Positions 5,923 through 10,484 of a stretch of DNA of 10,484 nucleotides are shown here, in pieces. This DNA comes from Chloroflexota bacterium (GTDB lineage Bacteria > Chloroflexota > Anaerolineae > Anaerolineales > UBA4823). Below the pieces are notes generated by a model, which was not told the origin of the DNA, did not search any database, and saw nothing but the letters and a program-made list of their open reading frames with translations. Both the position numbers and the translations under genes were made by a program. Position 1 is the first letter of the stretch. Each line of letters starts with the position of its first letter. The stretch lies in contig JAAZNS010000237.1 in assembly GCA_012798185.1 (NCBI GenBank), positions 1-10,484 of the forward strand, read 5' to 3'.

Positions 5923-6984
5923 TCATAATTCAGCTATGGGCCAATTGGGTAACACATCCATCGCCATATTATCGCGTTGTCCCCTGGTAAATCGGTGATA
6001 TCCCGCAGCAGCAACCATGGCTGCATTATCTGTGCATAAGTCAAGTGATGGGATATGAAGTGGATATTTTGAGCGTTCTTGAAATTCCTGCCGTAAACAT
6101 CGGTTGGCTGAAACACCGCCGGCAACTAATATATGCTTGGCGCTAAATTCTTCTGCAGCTTTGATAGTTTTCCCTACCAATACATCGACCACGGCTTTTT
6201 GAAAACTGGCAGCGATATCCTGCACTGGTATTGGTCTGCGCGATGCTTTGATTTTTTGTATTTCACGCAACACCGCTGTTTTCAAACCGCTAAACGAGAA
6301 ATTCCAGTTACCCTCTAACCATGCCCGGGGAAAATCAAAGGCATCGGCATTACCATTTTCTGCAGCTTTTTGGATCGATGGACCACCCGGGTATTCGAGG
6401 TTTAGCAACCGTGCCACTTTATCGAATGCCTCCCCTGCAGCGTCATCTAAGGTCATTCCCAGAGACCGATACTTCAAGTGATCTTCCATCAAGACTAATT
6501 CAGTATGTCCCCCAGAAACAATTAAAACCAACAATGGGAATTCGATTTCTAATTTCGGCTGCTGCCCCACTTCATACAACCATGCGGAATATAAATGTGC
6601 TTCCAGATGATTAACCCCAATTAATGGCAATCCGCTGGCAATTGCTAATCCTTTTGCTATATTTACACCCACAACAAGTGAACCAGGCAAGCCTGGACCA
6701 CGCGTTACGGCAATGGCATCCAAATCTCCAAGGCTAACATGGGCTTTTTTTAAAGACTGTTCAATAATCGAATAGATTACGCGAATATGCTGCCTTGACG
6801 CTACCTCTGGAAATACACCCCCATATTGGGCATGTAAACTGGCTTGTGAGGCTACGATATTTGAATGGATGATCCTGCCATTCTCTACAACAGCCGCGGC
6901 GGTTTCATCGCAAGAAGATTCTACCGCCAGTACTCTCCCTGGAGCCAGGTCATATGATGGGAATATATCAGAATCAATTTGCAT
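5923..6984 (-). CDS. tsaD: tRNA N6-adenosine threonylcarbamoyltransferase
   Basis: The ASKHA-fold enzyme that, with TsaB and TsaE, transfers threonylcarbamoyl onto A37 of ANN-decoding tRNAs (t6A); it is nearly universal. Numbered from the ATG at 6984 (353 residues), the family signatures are VESSCDETAAAVV (21-33), the metal-binding histidines H126 and H130 in HLEAH, SGGHTELV (157-164), DAAGEAFDKVARLL (181-194), GGVSANRCLR (289-298) and CTDNAAM (317-323). All catalytic blocks are intact. The start is uncertain: an in-frame TTG at 7014 gives 363 residues, and neither start has a clear ribosome binding site. Either way the protein begins 16-26 residues before the usual MxxLGIESSCDET start. It is the last gene of the operon, 46 bp (or 16 bp from the TTG) after the M24 peptidase. 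Confidence 0.96.
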   Translation of the reverse strand: MQIDSDIFPSYDLAPGRVLAVESSCDETAAAVVENGRIIHSNIVASQASLHAQYGGVFPEVASRQHIRVIYSIIEQSLKKAHVSLGDLDAIAVTRGPGLPGSLVVGVNIAKGLAIASGLPLIGVNHLEAHLYSAWLYEVGQQPKLEIEFPLLVLIVSGGHTELVLMEDHLKYRSLGMTLDDAAGEAFDKVARLLNLEYPGGPSIQKAAENGNADAFDFPRAWLEGNWNFSFSGLKTAVLREIQKIKASRRPIPVQDIAASFQKAVVDVLVGKTIKAAEEFSAKHILVAGGVSANRCLRQEFQERSKYPLHIPSLDLCTDNAAMVAAAGYHRFTRGQRDNMAMDVLPNWPIAEL

Positions 6985-7030
6985 ATTACTAGATTTTTTC
7001 GAGTTTATTATCAAATCCCATTGGCAATAT

Positions 7031-8269
7031 TTACTTTGTTTTCATGGTTAATACCAGATCAAGCGGATATTCAACCAAGGTTTCGATTTTTCCGTCGGGA
7101 CGCGCCCACAGCGTATCTTCTATGCGCACCCCTAAATGACGATCAGGGTAATATAACCCAGGCTCACAGGTAAACACAGAACCAGGGCGGATGGTTTCAT
7201 CAGGAGAAGCGTTTTTCCCAAACCAGGGACGTTCATGGATATTCAACCCCACCCCATGCCCCAAGCTGTGTACATAACCTTGTTCTGTTTGTGGATTGTT
7301 TTGAATAGAAGGGTGTCCTTGCGCTTCAAATAGCTCACAAGCCATCTTTTGGTATTCTGGACAATAAGTCCCAATCGAAAACGATTCTTTCATTTTTAGA
7401 AAAACAGATAAAACATCCTCATACAATTTCAAAGTTTCATCGGGAGCATATCCCAAACACCAGGTGCGGGTGAAATCATAAAAAAAGCCGCCTCCAGCTT
7501 CACAAGGAAAGATGTCAAAAACGATCGTCTGCCCCAAACGTAAATAATCGGAAGCAGTTCCTGAGCTATGTGGAACTCCAGCATCCCTTCCAATAGCAAA
7601 AATCGTGTCCTCTGGATTTTCAGCTCCCAGCTCGGCTAGCCATAGGTTGATTTTGCTTTTTACCTCACCAATCGTAAGAGGTCTGCCATCTGGTTTTATT
7701 AATGTTTGATTTTCTACAGGCATAGAGACAAGATAATCAGCCACTCTGCTCACCACTTCAATAGTAATTTTCCCCATCCGGCGGATGCTTTCAACCTCAG
7801 CCTCATCTTTGGTTGCCATCGCTTCCATCAACATGGAATTATCCACTTCACCTACCAGGGAAATTTCAGGCATTGATTCCTGTAATGCATTGAATAGAGC
7901 AAACGCACTGCCAACTTCAACCTTTCCATATAAAGCTACTCTTCCCGAATTGATGCCAAATTCCGTGAGCATCTTCTGATAACGTAAAACCAGAGCTTTA
8001 AAATAATCTCCATCGGTTTGTTTTAGTAATTCATGGAATTGATAATCCGATAAATTTTTTGTCGTTAACCCGGTTTTTGCAGCTTCATCCCGTTCCATCG
8101 GATTATAGAATAACACGGGCTTACAACCGCGTTTTTTAATGAGATCAGCCGATGTAATGTGAGCGATTCCTGTCATATATATCATAGCCGGATTATGCTG
8201 CGCTGCACCGGTTACTAATAACGCATCCAATTCGTGTTTTTGCATTAATTCATCGATTTCATTTTTCAT
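7031..8269 (-). CDS. M24 family metallopeptidase (Xaa-Pro aminopeptidase/dipeptidase-like)
   Basis: A 412-residue cytoplasmic metallopeptidase with an N-terminal creatinase-like domain (about 1-150) and a C-terminal pita-bread catalytic domain. All five expected metal ligands are recognisable: D252 and D265 (VFDIFP...FFYDFTRTW), H338 (HSLGHGVGL), E369 (FTCEPGLYY) and E384 (GVRIEDTL). H234 (HSSG) and H345 (NIHERP) match the usual proton-shuttle histidines. It should cleave Xaa-Pro bonds in peptides, but the M24B family also includes other activities, so no symbol is assigned. There is no signal peptide. The gap from selA is 18 bp and the ribosome binding site is weak (AAAGG about 14 nt from the ATG), so translation probably depends on upstream flow in the operon. 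Confidence 0.92.
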   Translation of the reverse strand: MKNEIDELMQKHELDALLVTGAAQHNPAMIYMTGIAHITSADLIKKRGCKPVLFYNPMERDEAAKTGLTTKNLSDYQFHELLKQTDGDYFKALVLRYQKMLTEFGINSGRVALYGKVEVGSAFALFNALQESMPEISLVGEVDNSMLMEAMATKDEAEVESIRRMGKITIEVVSRVADYLVSMPVENQTLIKPDGRPLTIGEVKSKINLWLAELGAENPEDTIFAIGRDAGVPHSSGTASDYLRLGQTIVFDIFPCEAGGGFFYDFTRTWCLGYAPDETLKLYEDVLSVFLKMKESFSIGTYCPEYQKMACELFEAQGHPSIQNNPQTEQGYVHSLGHGVGLNIHERPWFGKNASPDETIRPGSVFTCEPGLYYPDRHLGVRIEDTLWARPDGKIETLVEYPLDLVLTMKTK

Positions 8270-8287
8270 AAAAATACTAGATACCTT

Positions 8288-9649
8288 TCAATTCAAGTAA
8301 CTGCCCAGCACCTTTTTCAAACCACGTTTAAAATCTTCTTCTTGATCGATCAAAATAGTACGAGGATCGAATACAACTTTATCATCTTCAATGCGAGCAA
8401 TAATTGGTGGAGTTACGCTTCTTAATTGTTTTAACACAGATTGAGGGTTTTTCACACTTATCGCTAACAGATAGCTTGGTAAAATCTCTCCCGGTAAACT
8501 GCCGCCGCCAACAGTCGATTTTCCGGGAATAATTTCCCCCCAACCAAAATCCATCTGCCAGGTCTTTACCCTCTTTTTAATTTGTGAGATTGGCATGCTG
8601 ATCATGCGCCATACTGGGACCTCCAATTCAGCTTCGCCCATCAGATAATGAAGCAAAGTTGCAGAAAGACCTGCCAGCGCAAGTTTATCAGCACGAACTG
8701 CCCGTGCTAAAGGATGTTTCTTTATCCGATCGACCAATTCTTTTTTGCCAATAATGATACCCGCTTGTGGACCGCCGAGTAACTTATCACCGGAAAAACA
8801 CACTAAATCAACTCCTGCTTGAAGCGATTCTTGAACCATGGGCTCATGCGCAAGCCCGAATTTTTCTGTGTGAAGCAATGAACCTGAACCAAGATCATCA
8901 ACAACAGGAATACCTTCGGAATGAGCCAATTCTACAATTTCTTTCAATTCTGGTTCACTAGTAAAACCGCTTATCGTGAAATTCGAGCGGTGAGCATGTA
9001 AAACAATTGCTGGTTTTTCATGTAATGCCTGCTCATAATCAGAGAGGTGAACTCGATTCGTGGTACCAATTTCTAATAAATGAGCACCAGATTGCTGCAT
9101 CACATCTGGAACACGAAAACCTCCGCCAATTTCAACTAATTGTGATCTGGCAATGACAACAGATTTTCTGCGCGCCAATGCCGTTAGGATAAGCAATACC
9201 GCAGATGCATTATTGTTTACTACCAAAGCCGCTTGCGAGTTGGTTAGACGGCATAATATCGCCTCTGCATGGACTAATCGAGAGCCGCGATTGCCTTTTT
9301 CCAGATTAAATTCCAGGTTCGAATAACCCATTGCCACTTCTTGAATTGCTTTGATGGAGTTTTTACTCATCGGAGCTCTTCCCAGGTTAGTATGTAATAC
9401 TACCCCGGTTGCGTTAATCACAGGGACCAACGTTGGTGTGGTCCAAGTGAGTAATTGGTTTTTAATTTGGTCAATAATGTGAGAATAACTAGGTGAAATA
9501 TTTTGGCTTTTAATTTCACTGCGAATCTTTTCAAGAGCAGTACGGATTGCCTCAGTAGTTAACGAACGCCCATATTGGGTGATCATCCTTTTTACAGCCT
9601 TATCCTGTAAAATTTGATCCACCGAAGGGATAGTCCGTAATTTATTCAT
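8288..9649 (-). CDS. selA: L-seryl-tRNA(Sec) selenium transferase (selenocysteine synthase)
   Basis: A 453-residue PLP enzyme that converts Ser-tRNA(Sec) to Sec-tRNA(Sec) using selenophosphate. It has full family length, with the N-terminal tRNA-binding domain (about 1-70), NATGVVLHTNLGRAP (79-93), VNNNASAVLLIL (144-155), DDLGSGSL (251-258) and the PLP lysine K289 in CFSGDKLLGGPQAG. All expected blocks are present. GGGAAG lies just upstream of the ATG. The first 8 bases overlap the end of the preceding membrane-protein gene (ATGAATAA), which suggests translational coupling. selB, selD and the tRNA(Sec) gene are not in the window; selB is the commonest neighbour of selA elsewhere. If the enzyme is in use, the genome should encode selenoproteins and those factors. 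Confidence 0.96.
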   Translation of the reverse strand: MNKLRTIPSVDQILQDKAVKRMITQYGRSLTTEAIRTALEKIRSEIKSQNISPSYSHIIDQIKNQLLTWTTPTLVPVINATGVVLHTNLGRAPMSKNSIKAIQEVAMGYSNLEFNLEKGNRGSRLVHAEAILCRLTNSQAALVVNNNASAVLLILTALARRKSVVIARSQLVEIGGGFRVPDVMQQSGAHLLEIGTTNRVHLSDYEQALHEKPAIVLHAHRSNFTISGFTSEPELKEIVELAHSEGIPVVDDLGSGSLLHTEKFGLAHEPMVQESLQAGVDLVCFSGDKLLGGPQAGIIIGKKELVDRIKKHPLARAVRADKLALAGLSATLLHYLMGEAELEVPVWRMISMPISQIKKRVKTWQMDFGWGEIIPGKSTVGGGSLPGEILPSYLLAISVKNPQSVLKQLRSVTPPIIARIEDDKVVFDPRTILIDQEEDFKRGLKKVLGSYLN

Positions 9650-10055
9650 GCATTTCTTCCCGATGGGGTTTCCAACGACTGCGTTCCCGTAAACGTAATA
9701 ATATCTCGATAATTACTAAACTCATGGCAAGTAAGCCGGCTAAACCGAGTGTTAACACCCTGGCTATTTGCAGCCATGCCAGGGTAGGGATAAAAATGCC
9801 TACCCAAATTGCCTGCCTTAAGATTACGTTTAATCCTGCGGACGGCGTGCTGGGAAAACGTCGATTAAGATATGCCGTAAACGGCAAAAATGTTCCGGTT
9901 ATTGCCAATACAGCAAAGAAAAAGAATAACCAGCGCGGTCCAACAGTTGGCAATGAAAAATATATAACACCAGCCAATCCTGCCCACCCAGTTAATGCAA
10001 GAAGCAGTGCTGCAGGAAGGACCGATTTTACCGAAGGCGAATATTGTTTTTCCAT
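9642..10055 (-). CDS. Small four-helix membrane protein, unknown function
   Basis: A 137-residue hypothetical protein that I do not recognise. Four hydrophobic helices are visible at about 12-33, 42-63, 78-98 and 100-120, with short loops and a strongly basic C-terminal tail (RLRERSRWKPHR, 121-132), expected to lie in the cytoplasm by the positive-inside rule. The N-terminus is short and no cleavable signal is evident. There are no conserved cysteines, histidine clusters or domain motifs. It is the first gene of the operon, 50 bp downstream of the -10 box of a strong promoter, with only a weak purine-rich ribosome binding site (AAAGAAAA). Its stop overlaps the selA start by 8 bp. Linkage to selA is tight, but a selenium-related role (for example transport) would be pure speculation. 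Confidence 0.8.
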   Translation of the reverse strand: MEKQYSPSVKSVLPAALLLALTGWAGLAGVIYFSLPTVGPRWLFFFFAVLAITGTFLPFTAYLNRRFPSTPSAGLNVILRQAIWVGIFIPTLAWLQIARVLTLGLAGLLAMSLVIIEILLRLRERSRWKPHREEMHE

Positions 10056-10104
10056 AGTTTTTCTTTTGCTAAAAAGATTTATTGGAACTTAGGGTAACGC
10101 AAAC

Positions 10105-10133
10105 ATTATAGCATTGCGCTTTTCACGGGTCAA
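10105..10133 (-). promoter_or_regulatory. Strong sigma-70 promoter of the selA operon
   Basis: On the minus strand TTGACC (10128-10133, 5 of 6) and a perfect TATAAT (10105-10110) are separated by exactly 17 bp. TGC precedes the -10 box, giving an extended -10. The predicted start near 10098 gives a leader of about 43 nt before the ATG at 10055. This is the best promoter in the window and should drive the membrane protein, selA, M24 peptidase and tsaD together, consistent with constitutive housekeeping expression. Confidence 0.8.
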
Positions 10134-10176
10134 CGCGGATATTGAAAAGGCACCCCAAATATCTATGCAATTCACC

Positions 10177-10205
10177 TTGGATTGTTTTTAAAATCGTTGT
10201 ATACT
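10177..10205 (+). promoter_or_regulatory. Promoter of the alanine racemase gene, probably leaderless
   Basis: TTGGAT (10177-10182) and TATACT (10200-10205, 5 of 6) are spaced by 17 bp. The -10 box ends 7 nt before the ATG at 10213, so transcription should begin at or one base before the start codon, giving a nearly leaderless mRNA. No ribosome binding site is seen, which agrees. The -35 boxes of this and the opposite promoter are 43 bp apart, back to back. Confidence 0.6.
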
Positions 10206-10212
10206 TAATCCG

Positions 10213-10484
10213 ATGGCGTACATCAATGACTTTTCATCCTGGGTGGAAATCGACTTAGAAGCGGTCAGGAACAACGTACGATTCGTCGCAGACCGTACCC
10301 ACACCCCAATAATGGCAATTGTGAAATCGAATGGTTACGGGCATGGTGCAGTTCAGATCGCTCGTGCCGCGTTAGAAAGTGGCGCTTCTTGGTGCGGGGT
10401 GGCGCGTTTCGAAGAAGCACTGGAGCTGCGCAAAACGGGGCTGGATTGCCCAATTTTGCTTCTTGGTTATACGCCACCTGGAAG
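10213..10484 (+). CDS. alr: Alanine racemase, partial (N-terminal 90 residues)
   Basis: An open frame from ATG 10213 runs off the right edge after 90 codons; the full enzyme is about 370 residues. It interconverts L- and D-alanine for peptidoglycan. The N-terminal TIM-barrel signatures are WVEIDLEAVRNNVRF (10-24) and the PLP motif IMAIVKSNGYGHGA with the PLP lysine at 38, followed by GVARFEEALELR (62-73) and PILLLGY (80-86). The motif reads VKSNGYGHG where the commonest form is VKADAYGHG; this is within the family's range. It is the only plus-strand gene here, divergent from the selA operon. Three 60-base blocks I counted in it average about 57% G+C against 40% in blocks of neighbouring genes. 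A related PLP racemase specificity, such as serine, cannot be excluded from the N-terminus alone. Confidence 0.9.
   Translation, partial: MAYINDFSSWVEIDLEAVRNNVRFVADRTHTPIMAIVKSNGYGHGAVQIARAALESGASWCGVARFEEALELRKTGLDCPILLLGYTPPG

Noticed and set aside
6133..6614. Several plus-strand open frames of 60-97 codons opposite tsaD
   Set aside because: They are antisense to strongly conserved tsaD sequence, lack ribosome binding sites and have low-complexity, non-protein-like translations.
7031..9649. Possible in-frame TGA selenocysteine codons in the selA operon
   Set aside because: The selA and M24 frames are full length with ordinary ends and all catalytic residues; nothing suggests read-through of their stops.
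9724..10092. A 122-codon plus-strand open frame opposite the small membrane protein
   Set aside because: The minus-strand frame has four clear hydrophobic helices, a strong promoter and coupling to selA; the antisense frame has none of these.
10265..10477. A 70-codon minus-strand open frame at the right edge
   Set aside because: It is antisense to alr, whose PLP-lysine motif and other conserved blocks are unmistakable.
1..10484. CRISPR arrays, insertion sequences, tRNA or rRNA genes, phage or defence genes
   Set aside because: No regularly spaced repeats, transposase-like frames, cloverleaf or rRNA sequence were seen on either strand; almost all the DNA is taken by intact housekeeping genes.

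Overview
The window looks like ordinary bacterial chromosome with tightly packed genes. Eight of the nine genes are on the minus strand; only the gene at the right edge is on the plus strand. The coding sequence is moderately AT-rich (sampled blocks of selA and its upstream neighbour are about 40% G+C). The proteins (short Q-loop cytochrome bd, an alpha-glucan phosphorylase with an N-terminal DUF3417-type region, an UPF0316/DUF2179 membrane protein, bacterial SelA) suggest a free-living, probably anaerobic or microaerophilic bacterium. My best guess is an Anaerolineae-type Chloroflexota, but this rests on general protein flavour and is not firm. I see no phage, transposon, CRISPR, tRNA or rRNA.

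Left part (1-2720): a respiratory block read leftwards. It holds an Rrf2-family regulator with four C-terminal cysteines, then cydA, then cydB cut off by the window edge. A 10-bp-arm inverted repeat covers the -10 region of the regulator's promoter, and a weaker relative of it lies just upstream of cydA. The simplest reading is an Fe-S sensing, self-regulating Rrf2 repressor that also controls cytochrome bd, a high-affinity oxidase tolerant of low oxygen and nitric oxide.

Middle (2688-5922): alpha-glucan phosphorylase (glgP), followed by an UPF0316-family membrane protein and a good intrinsic terminator. The non-coding sequence on both sides of glgP carries copies of a 9-bp word, CTGAGCAGT, two of them inside a longer degenerate direct repeat. 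About 320 bp of AT-rich non-coding DNA separates glgP from the next operon. It holds a candidate terminator, a 20-bp all-A/T palindrome, a weak promoter and a small palindrome next to the glgP start.

Right part (5923-10484): a four-gene operon read leftwards from a near-consensus sigma-70 promoter (10105-10133). Its order is a small four-helix membrane protein, selA (selenocysteine synthase, overlapping the first gene by 8 bp), an M24 Xaa-Pro peptidase-like enzyme, and tsaD (tRNA t6A synthesis). Two of the four genes act on tRNA or its charging. Back to back with this promoter lies a second one for the plus-strand alanine racemase gene. Its -10 box sits so close to the ATG that the mRNA should be nearly leaderless. 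I found no previously undescribed multi-gene system; the points of interest are regulatory and architectural.
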